Source: Roseateles toxinivorans | GTDB lineage: Bacteria > Pseudomonadota > Gammaproteobacteria > Burkholderiales > Burkholderiaceae_C | Assembly: GCF_004362525.1 (NCBI RefSeq) | Contig: NZ_SNXS01000015.1 | Span: 23,550 to 87,549, forward strand | Length of the DNA stretch: 64,000 nt | Direction of reading: 5' to 3' | The notes under the pieces: model-generated | The model's input: only the letters and a program-made list of their open reading frames with translations | Databases searched by the model: none | Told to the model about the DNA's origin: nothing | Part shown: piece after piece, positions 9,401 to 17,467 of the stretch | Numbering within the stretch: the first letter of the stretch is position 1 | Layout of the letters: each line of letters opens with the position of its first letter | Position numbers and translations under genes: made by a program

Positions 9401-10615
9401 GAGTCGCTGGCCGTGGCGTTCCTTGATCTGGATGGTTTCAAGGCCGTCAATGACAAGTACGGACACGATGTCGGCGACCAGCTGCTGATCGCGCTGGCCC
9501 AGCGCATGCGCGCGGCGCTGCGCGAGGGTGACACGCTGTCGCGCATCGGCGGCGACGAGTTCGTGGCCGTGCTGGTGGACCTGGAACGGCCGCAGGACTG
9601 CGAGCCGGTGCTGGAGCGCCTGCTGCAGGCCGCGGCCTCGCCGCTGACCGTGGGCGAGGCGGTGCTGCAGGTCTCGGCCAGCATAGGGGTGACCGTCTAT
9701 CCGCAGGACGCGGCCGATGCCGACCAGCTGATGCGCCATGCCGACCAGGCCATGTATGTGGCCAAGCAGGCCGGCAAGAACCGCTACCACCTGTTCGACG
9801 TGGCCCACGACGAGGCGGTGAAGACTCAGCGCGAAAGCCTGGAGCACATCGCCCAGGCGCTGGAGCGGCGCGAGTTCGTGCTGTTCTACCAGCCCAAGGT
9901 GAATATGCGCAGCGGCGCGGTGATAGGCGCCGAGGCCTTGATACGCTGGCAGCACCCCGAGCGGGGTCTGCTCTCGCCCGCGGCCTTTCTGCCGGTCACC
10001 GAAGACCATGACATCAGCGTCGAGATCGGTGAGTGGGTGATTGAGACGGCGCTCAAGCAGATGCTGGCCTGGCGCGAGAGCGGCCTGGACCTGCCGGTCA
10101 GCGTCAATATCTCGGCACGCCAGCTGCAGCAGGAGAACTTCTCCGAGCGCCTGGCCGAGTTGCTCGCCGCCCACCCCGAGGTGCAGCCGGGCCGCCTGGA
10201 GCTGGAGATACTGGAGACCAGCGCGATGGAGGACATTGCCCAGGTCTCGCAGGTGATGCTGGCCTGCCGCGCGGTGGGCGTCAGCTTCGCGCTCGACGAT
10301 TTCGGCACCGGCTACTCCTCGCTGACCTACTTGAAACGCCTGCCGGCCGAGGTGCTGAAGATAGACCAGAGCTTTGTGCGCGACATGCTGGAGGACGCCG
10401 ACGATCTGGCCATCATCCGCGGCGTCGTCGGCCTGGCCTCGGCCTTCCGCCGCCAGGTCATTGCCGAGGGCGTGGAGACGGTGGCACACGGCGAGATGCT
10501 GCTGTCGCTGGGCTGCGAGCTGGCTCAGGGCTATGGCATTGCCAGCCCGATGCCGGCCGCCGACCTGCCCGCCTGGGCAGCCAACTGGCGGCCGGATGCG
10601 GCGTGGCGAAAGTAG
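6449..10615 (+). CDS. Membrane sensor with PAS, GAF, GGDEF and EAL domains
   Basis: 1388 aa bifunctional cyclic-di-GMP enzyme. Order: TM1 about residues 9-30; large periplasmic Cache-like sensor to about 320; TM2 about 327-350; HAMP about 348-400; PAS about 405-525 and 540-660; GAF about 665-825; PAS about 830-945; GGDEF about 955-1115 with intact RIGGDEF near 1034; EAL about 1128-1375 with EALIRW near 1161, DDFGTGYSSL and IAEGVET. Both active sites look complete, so it may both make and degrade c-di-GMP. It begins directly after the stop of the periplasmic binding protein, the probable input partner. Its 3' end lies 4 bases from the convergent peptidase gene. Confidence 0.9.
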   Translation: MRFSVGIKLGFWLALLGALSTALTGYYIYDRSRDLLIKSSQDKLLTATQVLAQRFNGTLSHISDDVRFVALLPQVQHLANASGSRQALLEQGRVLAAIFTGLLSSRPEYSQVRLIGAADHGRELIRVDRANDSVTGSLIIGDDALQEKSHQPYFFETLRLPSGQFYVSQIGLNQEQGAHHGFGKPTIRIAAPVHTQAGVIFGVVVIDVDLGDLFDLIRADLPQDLRLLLANKRGDYLIHPDATKTFGFETGRQFLIQDELPDTRPVLEGRSQHVMLESADAAVLGHPSLAAFVRVPFGLLAEQRFVVLGLYTPLENVLAQSKTLGLGVVQLTLLFIALASIVALALARVLAKPLNLMARTVGLHALGRPIDALPVERDDEVGDLARSFRSMTMQLDTQVAEVQAAEAKLHAILNHAPVGVWLVGVDGRYRFVNKTICDSIGIAEERFLSCRHLPELLGEELAAARQRADAECLAQPGAHRSQETLNFVDGRPHLVEVTRVKLLGAGNEPVGVIAIAADITERKRAEQDLARASEELAAREALLKQIMDTSSVAIYLVGLDGRITHANRCMAEMFGWPQEALVGRGYVDLVHPSEQASARANLTAMLSDRLASVDMERRYQRADQTQFWGHLTGRHFLSASGQEVGLVGVIADITESRRAHQREQHHQRVLQLLSEKAPLADVLDLIVREVELLDPTMLCSILLLDDDGQHLRKGAAPSLPGFFNDALEGLQIGPGVGACGTAAFTGERMVVEDIATHPSMATFLDIAGRAGLGACWSQPILSDQGKVLGTFAVYHRQAGTPTPADLQLIEDEARLAALAIDRTRADMRLQLAASVFTHAREGIAITDAAGTLIEVNNTFSHITGYSREEVLGQNQRILKSGRHGPEFYASMWRDLTGNGYWDGEIWNRRKNGDVYAQMITISAVRDASGKTQNYVSLFTDITPMKEHQRQLEHIAHYDALTSQPNRVLLADRLQQAMAQSQRRNESLAVAFLDLDGFKAVNDKYGHDVGDQLLIALAQRMRAALREGDTLSRIGGDEFVAVLVDLERPQDCEPVLERLLQAAASPLTVGEAVLQVSASIGVTVYPQDAADADQLMRHADQAMYVAKQAGKNRYHLFDVAHDEAVKTQRESLEHIAQALERREFVLFYQPKVNMRSGAVIGAEALIRWQHPERGLLSPAAFLPVTEDHDISVEIGEWVIETALKQMLAWRESGLDLPVSVNISARQLQQENFSERLAELLAAHPEVQPGRLELEILETSAMEDIAQVSQVMLACRAVGVSFALDDFGTGYSSLTYLKRLPAEVLKIDQSFVRDMLEDADDLAIIRGVVGLASAFRRQVIAEGVETVAHGEMLLSLGCELAQGYGIASPMPAADLPAWAANWRPDAAWRK

Positions 10616-10619
10616 CGTC

Positions 10620-13451
10620 CTACGGTTGAGTCTTGAAGTCGCCGGCGGTGCTGATGACAAAGCCGTCTGGCTTGATCAAACGCCGCCAGGCGGCCAGTAC
10701 CTCATCAGCGCTCAGCGCCAGCAGTTCCTCGTCGCGCGACTGCGCCTGCGCCCATGTCTCGCCGCGCTCGATCAGGGTCAGCAGGCCGCCGGCCAGCTGG
10801 GCCTCGCTGGCGCGTGACTGCTTGCGGCCCTCCAGGATGTCGGTCTTGGCGCGTTGCAGCTCGGTCGCGCTGATGGCCTGCTCGCCCATGCGTTGCAGCT
10901 CCTCCTGCACCAGGGTGATGACACGCTCGCGGTTGGCCGGGGCATAGCTGGCGCTGATGGTCAGTGCGGCCTCGTCGCCGAAGTAGGGTGCGCCCAGTGC
11001 GGCCGAGATGCCGTAGCTCAGGCCCTCCTGCTGGCGCACGCGGCTGGCCAGGCGGCTCTCAAGCGCGCCACCGCCGAACACATGGACGGCCACCGCCATG
11101 GCGGCGTAGTCGGCATCGCGCTGACTCAGCTTCAACGGCGCCTGGAAGCGCAGCACGGCATTGGCCTTGTCGGGCGCTTGAGCGTCGAAGCGCGCAGGCG
11201 GAATGGCGCGGAAGGACGGTTCGTGCCGCACATAGCGCGGCGCGGCGGGCTTCTTCCAGGTGCCGAACAGCTGCTCGATGGCTGTGTCCAGGCCCTCGGG
11301 CAGGGCTCCGACGACGGCCACAGCGGCCTCGTTGGCCGACCAGTAGTCGGCGTGGAAGCCGCGCAGGTCGTCCAGCCTCGCGGCCTCTATCGCCAGCCGC
11401 CGTTCCTCCAGGCTGCGGATGTAGTCCGGATGGCCCGACGTCACGCCACGCGCGGTGTTGTAGTGCGTGCGCACGGCCTCGGCGCGCAGCGTCTCGGGCT
11501 CGCTGCGCGAGGCCTGCAGGCCGGCGACGGCGGCGCGCTGCACGCGTTCAAGGGCCGCGGCCGGCAGCAGCGGCTGCTGCATCAGATCGGCGGCAATCTT
11601 CAGTGCCGGCAGCAGGCTGCTCGTCTCGGCCGTCAGCACCAGCGTGGCGCCCTGGTCGCCGCTGCTGATCTGCAGATGGGCGTTGAGCTTGATCAGCGTG
11701 TCCTGCAGCTGTTGCTTGGCATATCCCCGGCTGCCCTCGGACAGCAGCGGGCCAATCAGGTCGGTGCCGCGGCGCGCGTAGGTGGCGTCGCGCCCCCCCC
11801 AGCGCAGTTGCATCCGCAGCTGCACGGTGTTGCCGCGGGTCTGCTTGCGCAAGGTGTGCAGGGTGATGCCGCTGGGCAGCACACGGCGCTGCATGCGCGC
11901 CTCCAGATGCGCGGGGGTCGGATCGAAGCGCTCGCCCTCCTCGACCTTGGGCGGGCCCTTCAGCTCGGCCAGGCGCTGGTCCAGAGATGGTGCGGCCGGA
12001 ATCTCGACCCGCTCGGCGGTGGTGGCCGGCAGATAGCGGCCCAGGGTGCGATTCGCCGGGCGGAAATAGGCCTGGCGCACACGCTCGACGTCGGCCAGGG
12101 TGACGCGGGGGATGTCTTCCATCAGCTGGAACAGCAGGCGCCAGTCGCCGGAGCCGATCAGGCTGGATATCTGCTGAATCAGCGCCTCCGGATTCTTCAT
12201 CTGCTGGCGGTAGGAGACCAGGGCCAGCTCACGCACGCGGGCCAGCTCGGCCTCGGTGAAGGGGCGAGCGGCGCGGCCCTCGATCAGGTCCAGCAGCCTG
12301 GCCTCGACCTTGGCCACGTCGGCTTCTTGCGTCAACACCGCGTAGGCCATGGCGCTGCCGGGGTCCATGCCACCCAGGCCGCTCAGCCCGGTGGCCACGG
12401 CCAGCTTGCTCTCGACCAACTCCTTGTAGAGCTGGCCGCTGGGTTGCAGCGACATCATCAGTCCATAGACCAGCAGCGCCGCCGAATCGCCGTGGGCGAT
12501 GGCCGGCACATGGTAGTGGGCCAGCAGCAGCGGCTGGCCACCGATGCGGCGCACCACCACGCTGCGCTCCCCGTCCTGGGCGGGCTCGACGGTGTAGGGC
12601 TGGGGATTGGCCTGCGGCGGTCGCGGCAGGGGTCCGAAGGTCTTGGCGACCAGCGCCAGGGTCTGGGCCTTGTCGAAGCGGCCGGCCACCAGCAGGGTGG
12701 CGTTGTCGGGCCGGTAGTGGCGCTTGTAGAAGGCCTGCAGTTTCTCGATCGGCACGTTCTCGATATCGCTGCGCGGGCCTATGGTGGCGTGGGCATAGGG
12801 GTGCCAGTCATAGGCCACCGAGCGCACGCGCTGGTTCAAGACCTGGAAGGGGTTGTTCTCGCCGCGCTCGAACTCGTTGCGCACGACGCTCATTTCCTTG
12901 TCCAGATCGGCCTTGGCGATATGGCTGTTGACCATGCGATCGGCCTCCAGCGCCAGGGCGAAGGCCAGGGTGTCGTCGCTGGCATTGAAGCTGGCGAAGT
13001 AGTTGGTGCGGTCCACCGTGGTCGTGCCGTTCCAGCGCATGCCGCGCTGGGCAAAGGCGCCGGGGATGTCGGCATGGCTGGGTGTGCCCTTGAACACCAG
13101 ATGCTCCAGCAAATGGGCCATGCCGTACTCGCCCGGCGCCTCGTGCCGGCTGCCGACGCGGTAGGTGATGTTGACGGTGGTGGTGCTCTGCGCCTCGTCA
13201 GGGAAGAGCAGTATCTGCAGGCCGTTGGCCAGCCGGTATTCCTCGATGCCGCCGAGCTCGCGCACGGCGGTGGGTGTCTCCACCTCGGGCGGGACGGGCG
13301 CAACGATCGCCTGGGCCGGTGGCGCTGGCACCGCGACGGGCTTGACGACGGTGGCGGCCGGGCGGCGCGGTTTGGTCTGCGCCGAGGCCGGTTGCAGCAT
13401 CAGGGACAGCGCCAGGACGGTCGCCGGGGCCATCAACTTCATCTTCATCAT
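10620..13451 (-). CDS. M16 (insulinase-type) zinc peptidase, periplasmic
   Basis: 943 aa with a signal peptide (about residues 1-25, ending PASA-Q) and a Pro/Ala linker. The first M16 domain has the inverted zinc motif HLLEH (about residue 110, in MAHLLEHLVFKGT) and downstream acidic ligands in the VVRNEFERGEN stretch. The second half repeats the M16 fold without the zinc motif, as in two-domain members where one half only shapes the chamber. It is probably exported to the periplasm to degrade peptides. The ATG at 13451 has GGAG 9 bases upstream and places the signal peptide correctly. It converges with the GGDEF/EAL gene with a 4-base gap. Confidence 0.88.
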   Translation of the reverse strand: MMKMKLMAPATVLALSLMLQPASAQTKPRRPAATVVKPVAVPAPPAQAIVAPVPPEVETPTAVRELGGIEEYRLANGLQILLFPDEAQSTTTVNITYRVGSRHEAPGEYGMAHLLEHLVFKGTPSHADIPGAFAQRGMRWNGTTTVDRTNYFASFNASDDTLAFALALEADRMVNSHIAKADLDKEMSVVRNEFERGENNPFQVLNQRVRSVAYDWHPYAHATIGPRSDIENVPIEKLQAFYKRHYRPDNATLLVAGRFDKAQTLALVAKTFGPLPRPPQANPQPYTVEPAQDGERSVVVRRIGGQPLLLAHYHVPAIAHGDSAALLVYGLMMSLQPSGQLYKELVESKLAVATGLSGLGGMDPGSAMAYAVLTQEADVAKVEARLLDLIEGRAARPFTEAELARVRELALVSYRQQMKNPEALIQQISSLIGSGDWRLLFQLMEDIPRVTLADVERVRQAYFRPANRTLGRYLPATTAERVEIPAAPSLDQRLAELKGPPKVEEGERFDPTPAHLEARMQRRVLPSGITLHTLRKQTRGNTVQLRMQLRWGGRDATYARRGTDLIGPLLSEGSRGYAKQQLQDTLIKLNAHLQISSGDQGATLVLTAETSSLLPALKIAADLMQQPLLPAAALERVQRAAVAGLQASRSEPETLRAEAVRTHYNTARGVTSGHPDYIRSLEERRLAIEAARLDDLRGFHADYWSANEAAVAVVGALPEGLDTAIEQLFGTWKKPAAPRYVRHEPSFRAIPPARFDAQAPDKANAVLRFQAPLKLSQRDADYAAMAVAVHVFGGGALESRLASRVRQQEGLSYGISAALGAPYFGDEAALTISASYAPANRERVITLVQEELQRMGEQAISATELQRAKTDILEGRKQSRASEAQLAGGLLTLIERGETWAQAQSRDEELLALSADEVLAAWRRLIKPDGFVISTAGDFKTQP

Positions 13452-13514
13452 CAAGGTCGCTCCAGATTGGCCGGTGGCGCATTGTGTGTGAACTGCGGCC
13501 AACCTGCGGCGGCA

Positions 13515-14423
13515 TCAGTCTCTGTCCCAGGGCGCCACGCCGCTGAACTGTTCGGCCAGAAAGTCCACCATCACCCGGACCTTGGCGCTGAGGTGGCGGC
13601 GGCTGGGGTAGAGGGCCAGCACATCGATGTCGGGCAGGTGGTAGCCGGGCAGCAGGGCCACCAGGCGGCCGGCGCGCAGATGGGGGCCGAGCAGGAAGCT
13701 GGGCTGGCAGATCACGCCCATGCCGGCCACGGCGGCCTGCACCACGGTGTCGCCATTGTTGCTGTGCATGCCGCAGCGCACGCGCACTCCGTGCTGGTCT
13801 CCGGCGTCGTCGCGGAACTGCCATTCGTCACCGGTGGCCCAGTAGGTGTAGCCGATGCAGTCGTGCCCGGCCAGGTCGGCCGGCGTGGTCGGTGTGCCGC
13901 GCCGGCGCAGATAGTCGGGCGAGGCGCAGACGATGTTGTGCGAACTGGCCAGCTTGCGCGCGGCCAGCTGGGTGGAGCCGCTGCGCGAGATGCGTATCGC
14001 CAGGTCGAAGCCCTCCTCGACGATGTCCACCACCCGGTCGATCAGCGACACATCGAGCTCGACCTCCGGGTGCAGTGCCCAGAACCTGGGCCATAGCGGC
14101 GCCAGGTGCAGCAGGCCGAAGCTCAGTGGCGCGTTGATGCGCAGCCGCCCGCGTGGGGCCAGGCCGCTGGAGGCGCTGATCGCCTCGGCCTCCGCCATGT
14201 CGTCGAGGATGGACTTGGCGCGCTCGAACAACGCCTCGCCGCTCTCGGTCAGCGACAACTTTCGCGAATGCCGGTTCAGCAGCCGCGTGCCCAGATGGGC
14301 CTCCAGATCGGCGATGTAGCGGGTGACGTTGGCCGGCGAGGTGTCCAGCGCCTCGGCCGCCCGTGCAAAGCTCTGGCGCGACACCACGGCCACAAACACC
14401 TCGAAGGCGCGCAGACGGTCCAT
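13515..14423 (-). CDS. LysR family transcriptional regulator
   Basis: 302 aa, normal LysR length. The N-terminal winged helix-turn-helix (about residues 3-62) reads FEVFVAVVSRQSFARAAEAL followed by SPANVTRYIADLE, and the rest is a periplasmic-binding-protein-like effector domain. It is divergent from an SDR oxidoreductase gene, the classic LysR layout, and the 136-base gap holds a good inverted repeat (14438-14463). It therefore probably controls the SDR gene and itself. The inducer is unknown. Confidence 0.9.
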   Translation of the reverse strand: MDRLRAFEVFVAVVSRQSFARAAEALDTSPANVTRYIADLEAHLGTRLLNRHSRKLSLTESGEALFERAKSILDDMAEAEAISASSGLAPRGRLRINAPLSFGLLHLAPLWPRFWALHPEVELDVSLIDRVVDIVEEGFDLAIRISRSGSTQLAARKLASSHNIVCASPDYLRRRGTPTTPADLAGHDCIGYTYWATGDEWQFRDDAGDQHGVRVRCGMHSNNGDTVVQAAVAGMGVICQPSFLLGPHLRAGRLVALLPGYHLPDIDVLALYPSRRHLSAKVRVMVDFLAEQFSGVAPWDRD

Positions 14424-14437
14424 CTCAACCCCTTTGA

Positions 14438-14463
14438 TTCACAAAAGCTGAACGTATTGTGAA
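14438..14463. promoter_or_regulatory. Candidate LysR-type operator
   Basis: TTCACAA (14438-14444) and TTGTGAA (14457-14463) are perfect 7-base inverted arms with a 12-base spacer. The site lies just upstream of the lysR start, in the gap shared with the divergent SDR gene. It fits the interrupted-dyad pattern of LysR binding sites. Confidence 0.55.
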
Positions 14464-14559
14464 CTTCCGGCCGCTGGTTGCGCGGATAGCTGAAGCCTAC
14501 ATTGGAGACATCGGTGCTGAGCCCGTGCCGACTTCCTCTCAACCTCACTGGAGAAACTC

Positions 14560-15306
14560 ATGAACCGACTCACAGGCAAGCGCACCCTGATCACCGGCGG
14601 CACCAGCGGCATCGGCCTGGAAACCGCCCGCCAATTCCTCGCCGAGGGTGCCCGCGTGGCCATCACCGGCAGCAACCCGCAAACCATCGAACAAGCCCGC
14701 CGCGAGTTGGGCCAGGACGTGCTGATCCTGCGTGCCGACGCCGGCGACGTTGGCGCCCAGGCCGGTCTGGCGCTGGCCGTCAAGGAGGCCTTTGGCGGGC
14801 TGGACGCCGTGTTCATCAACGCCGGTGTGGCCGAACTGCGGCCGCTGGCAGACTGGGACGAGGCCGCCTTCGACCGCAGCCTGGCCATCAACCTGAAGGG
14901 CCCTCTGTTCCTGATGCAGGCGCTGCTGCCCATTCTGGCCAATCCGGCCTCGGTGGTGCTGAACACCTCGATCAACGCGCACATCGGCATGCCCAATTCC
15001 AGCGTCTACGCGGCCACCAAGGCCGGTCTCTTGAGCCTGGCGCGCACGCTATCGGGCGAGCTGATAGGCCGCGGCATCCGCGTCAATGCGGTCAGCCCGG
15101 GCCCGGTCTCGACGCCGCTCTACGGCAAGCTGGGCATGTCGGACACCGACCTGCAGAAGACGGCGGCCGCCATCCTGGGCCAGGTGCCGGCCGGCCGCTT
15201 CGGCGAACCGAGCGAGATCGCCAAGGCGGTGGTCTTCCTGGCCTCGGACGAGGCGAGCTTCACCGTCGGTGCCGAGCTGATCATCGACGGCGGCATGGGC
15301 CTGTAA
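14560..15306 (+). CDS. SDR family oxidoreductase
   Basis: 248 aa classical short-chain dehydrogenase. The nucleotide-binding motif TGGTSGIG is at about residues 12-19, NAG near 88, the catalytic Ser in NTSINAHIG near 138, and YAATK (Tyr-x3-Lys) near 148-152. The C-terminus SFTVGAELIIDGGMGL is typical of the family. An Asn/Thr-containing segment (TGSNPQT) after the second strand makes the choice of NAD or NADP uncertain. It probably reduces or oxidises a small carbonyl compound. The divergent LysR gene is the likely regulator. Substrate unknown. Confidence 0.88.
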   Translation: MNRLTGKRTLITGGTSGIGLETARQFLAEGARVAITGSNPQTIEQARRELGQDVLILRADAGDVGAQAGLALAVKEAFGGLDAVFINAGVAELRPLADWDEAAFDRSLAINLKGPLFLMQALLPILANPASVVLNTSINAHIGMPNSSVYAATKAGLLSLARTLSGELIGRGIRVNAVSPGPVSTPLYGKLGMSDTDLQKTAAAILGQVPAGRFGEPSEIAKAVVFLASDEASFTVGAELIIDGGMGL

Positions 15307-15318
15307 GCCCGAGGCCTA

Positions 15319-15813
15319 TCACCGCGGCTTCTGGAACTCGTTCTCGATCCAGCTCGTCGCGCTGGTGTTGTTCAGCTTGAAGTTCGGCGCCACGCGAACC
15401 CGAGCCAGCTGGGCGCCGTCCTCATCGGCGGCGGCCAGCCAGGCGTGGGCATCGTCCTCGTCGGGCACGATGTCCAGCGTGACCAGGTAGCTGGCACCAT
15501 TGACGCTCAGCTTCAGATTTTTGTGCAGCTGGGCGTGCAGCTGCTGCTCATGGCGGCGCAGCACCTCGTTAGCCGTCTTCACCCAGGTGTGGAAGGCCGG
15601 GGCGCTGAGCGGCTTGGGGTTCTTCTTGTCGCGGCCCATGGTCCAGGGCGCGACCAGGGCCGGCTCGGACTCGCCATGGCGCGTCATAGCCACCGCCCAG
15701 CCCTCGTCCTCCTCGTTCTTGATCACGCGGGCGGTCCAGATCTCGTCCTGCCACAGCAGCGCTTCCTGAACGGGTTCAAAGGTGTCGGCGGCAGGGTTCA
15801 GTTCTTCGCTCAA
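15319..15813 (-). CDS. Conserved hypothetical protein
   Basis: 164 aa, acidic, soluble, with no signal peptide or membrane segment. Visible features are an Asp/Glu-rich N-terminus, a WTARVIKNEEDEGWAVAM beta-like stretch, and an ALVAPWTMGRDKKNPKPL segment. I recognise no domain with a known function. It converges with the SDR gene (12-base gap), and its start faces the aspartic protease gene across a 104-base gap. Codon use matches the core chromosome, so it is probably a native gene. Confidence 0.65.
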   Translation of the reverse strand: MSEELNPAADTFEPVQEALLWQDEIWTARVIKNEEDEGWAVAMTRHGESEPALVAPWTMGRDKKNPKPLSAPAFHTWVKTANEVLRRHEQQLHAQLHKNLKLSVNGASYLVTLDIVPDEDDAHAWLAAADEDGAQLARVRVAPNFKLNNTSATSWIENEFQKPR

Positions 15814-15917
15814 GGGGCTCTTTCAGTGCGGGCAGGGGACGGGGTCGCCGAATCTACCACCCGTCGGCGGCTAACATCGGTGCCACCCCCTTTCAGCGGC
15901 AGTGCCGCCGACCCTGC

Positions 15918-16397
15918 ATGCGCGAACTGCCCGGCACCCTGAAGATCATCACCCTCTGGCTCTTGCTGGGCACCGTCGTCTTCATGGGCTTCAAATGGTG
16001 GGAGCGCGAGCAGCAGCGCTCGCGCTTCGTGCTCAACGAGGGCGTGATCGAGATCGCCCGCGCGCCTGACGGCCACTACCACTGGGCCGGCCGCATCAAT
16101 GGCGCGCCGGTCGAGTTCCTGATCGACACCGGCGCCAGCGGCACGGCGATTCCGCTGTCGCTGGCGCGGGAGCTGGGCCTGACGCTCTATGGCCAGGTAC
16201 ACACCAACACCGCCGGTGGCACGGCCACGGGCCAGCTGGCGAGGGTCGATGTGCGGCTGGACGGCGGCGTGCACGCCGAACGCCTGCAGATACTGGTGCT
16301 GCCCGGCCTCAGCGACAAGCCGCTGCTGGGCATGGATGTGCTGTCGCGCCTGAACTGGAGCCAGAGCAATCAGCTGCTGCGCTTCTCGCCGAAGTAG
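15918..16397 (+). CDS. Membrane-anchored retropepsin-like aspartic protease (clan AA)
   Basis: 159 aa. One N-terminal membrane helix (about residues 9-24, ITLWLLLGTVVFMGFKWW) is followed by a single pepsin-like lobe with the catalytic motif LIDTGASGTAIP at about residues 68-79 and the late GMDVLSRL hydrophobic loop. The length and layout match the TIGR02281 family of bacterial retropepsin homologues, which must dimerise to form an active site. The globular part probably faces the periplasm. The biological substrate is unknown. Confidence 0.85.
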   Translation: MRELPGTLKIITLWLLLGTVVFMGFKWWEREQQRSRFVLNEGVIEIARAPDGHYHWAGRINGAPVEFLIDTGASGTAIPLSLARELGLTLYGQVHTNTAGGTATGQLARVDVRLDGGVHAERLQILVLPGLSDKPLLGMDVLSRLNWSQSNQLLRFSPK

Positions 16398-16406
16398 CCG
16401 TTGTCG

Positions 16407-16793
16407 CTATTGCCCCGGCGGCGGCTCCCAGAGCTCGATGCGGTTGCCTTCGGGGTCCATCACCCAGGCGAACTTGCCGTACTCGGACTCCTCGACCTTG
16501 GCATCGACGTTGCAGCCCTCCTCGCGCAGCAGCGCCACCAGGCCATGCAGATCGGCGACGCGGTAGTTCACCATGAAGGGGCTTGTGCTGGGCGCGAAGT
16601 ACGTACTGTCGGGGTCGAACACGGTCCAGATCGTCACGCCCTCGCCCTTGGGGTTGTCGGGCCCGGCCCAGGGGAAGGCCATGCCGCCCCAGGCCTCGAC
16701 GTTCATCCCCAGGTGTTTCTGATACCAGGCGCGCAGGGCGGCCGGGTCCTTGGCCTTGAAGAAGATGCCGCCAATGCCGGTGACGCGTTTCAT
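16407..16793 (-). CDS. VOC (glyoxalase/bleomycin resistance) superfamily protein
   Basis: 128 aa with one paired beta-alpha-beta-beta-beta unit: MKRVTGIGGIFFKAKDPAALRAWY at the start and the usual DPEGNRIELWEPP ending, which carries the conserved metal-ligand Glu. The length is normal for a single VOC domain. Such proteins range from lyases and dioxygenases to binding proteins, and the sequence does not say which applies. It converges with the aspartic protease gene with a 9-base gap. Confidence 0.85.
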   Translation of the reverse strand: MKRVTGIGGIFFKAKDPAALRAWYQKHLGMNVEAWGGMAFPWAGPDNPKGEGVTIWTVFDPDSTYFAPSTSPFMVNYRVADLHGLVALLREEGCNVDAKVEESEYGKFAWVMDPEGNRIELWEPPPGQ

Positions 16794-16857
16794 GCGAACT
16801 CCTCAGCCGCAAAGGTGCGGAGTGCTGTTTGTAGGCCAGGCGCCGGGTGGCGTCAAC

Positions 16858-17286
16858 TCAGGCGCCGCTCGGTGGATGGTGAGCGCTGGTCTCCCGCACC
16901 GACTGTTCGATCAACTCGCCCAGCACCTCCAGATCGACATCGGCCAGCCGCTTCAGATAGAGACAGCTTTTTGCCACCCTGTGCTTTCCCAGACGCGCCA
17001 GCAGGTGCTGATAGCGCTCGAAGCCCGGCGTGATGTACAGCGTCAAGTCAGACTTGCGCGAGGCGAAACCGGTCAGGCAGGCGTCACCCTCATGGCCGCT
17101 GGCATAGCGGTAGTGGTAGCTGCCGAAACCGACGATGCTGCTGCCCCACATGCGCGGCTCGCTGCCGGTGGCCCGGCTCATCAGTTCGATCAGTGTCCAG
17201 CAGTCCGCGCGCCGATTGGGGTCGGCGATGGCGCCGACATAGGTCTCGACGTTGGCTGCGGTGGGTTTGGTTTTCAGCTCGGTCAT
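16858..17286 (-). CDS. DUF1801 domain protein
   Basis: 142 aa, soluble. The pattern of a leading helix (NVETYVGAIADPNRRADCWTL), the MWGSSIVGFGSYHY block near residue 46, and a middle YITPGFERYQHLLARLG stretch fits DUF1801 (YdhG-like, frataxin-like fold). Function in bacteria is not settled. It is separated from the VOC gene by 64 bases in the same direction, so co-transcription is possible. Confidence 0.75.
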   Translation of the reverse strand: MTELKTKPTAANVETYVGAIADPNRRADCWTLIELMSRATGSEPRMWGSSIVGFGSYHYRYASGHEGDACLTGFASRKSDLTLYITPGFERYQHLLARLGKHRVAKSCLYLKRLADVDLEVLGELIEQSVRETSAHHPPSGA

Positions 17287-17311
17287 CGTTCAAGCTCCAT
17301 TGCCGTTCTGC

Positions 17312-17467
17312 TCAATCTGCAGGGCCAGGATCGCCGGCATTGTTCGCAATCTTCTTCCACTCCTCCTGCCCTGCCAACGCACCGCGCGCATTGTCCGCGG
17401 ACCAGCCGCGTTGCAGCGTCTGCACGTAGCTGGCAAGGCCCGCAAGAAACGCGGTGACGAGTTTCAT
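17312..17467 (-). CDS. Small hypothetical protein translationally coupled to membrane protein gene
   Basis: 51 aa, beginning MKLVTAFLAGLASYVQ and ending in an acidic tail rich in Gly, Asp and Pro. Its ATG overlaps the TGA of the upstream 175-aa membrane protein gene (TGATG), which suggests translational coupling. The N-terminus is weakly hydrophobic and amphipathic. No family is recognised. The overlap and the position as last gene of a tightly packed operon support it, but the short length leaves real doubt. Confidence 0.4.
   Translation of the reverse strand: MKLVTAFLAGLASYVQTLQRGWSADNARGALAGQEEWKKIANNAGDPGPAD

Noticed and set aside
7388..10660. A 1090-codon open frame antisense to the GGDEF/EAL gene
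   Set aside because: High-GC DNA gives long antisense frames. It has no domain, is rich in Gln/His/Arg/Gly and mirrors a gene with clear families.
10854..14096. A 1080-codon plus-strand open frame across the M16 peptidase and LysR genes
   Set aside because: Shadow of two well-supported minus-strand genes; composition is non-protein-like.
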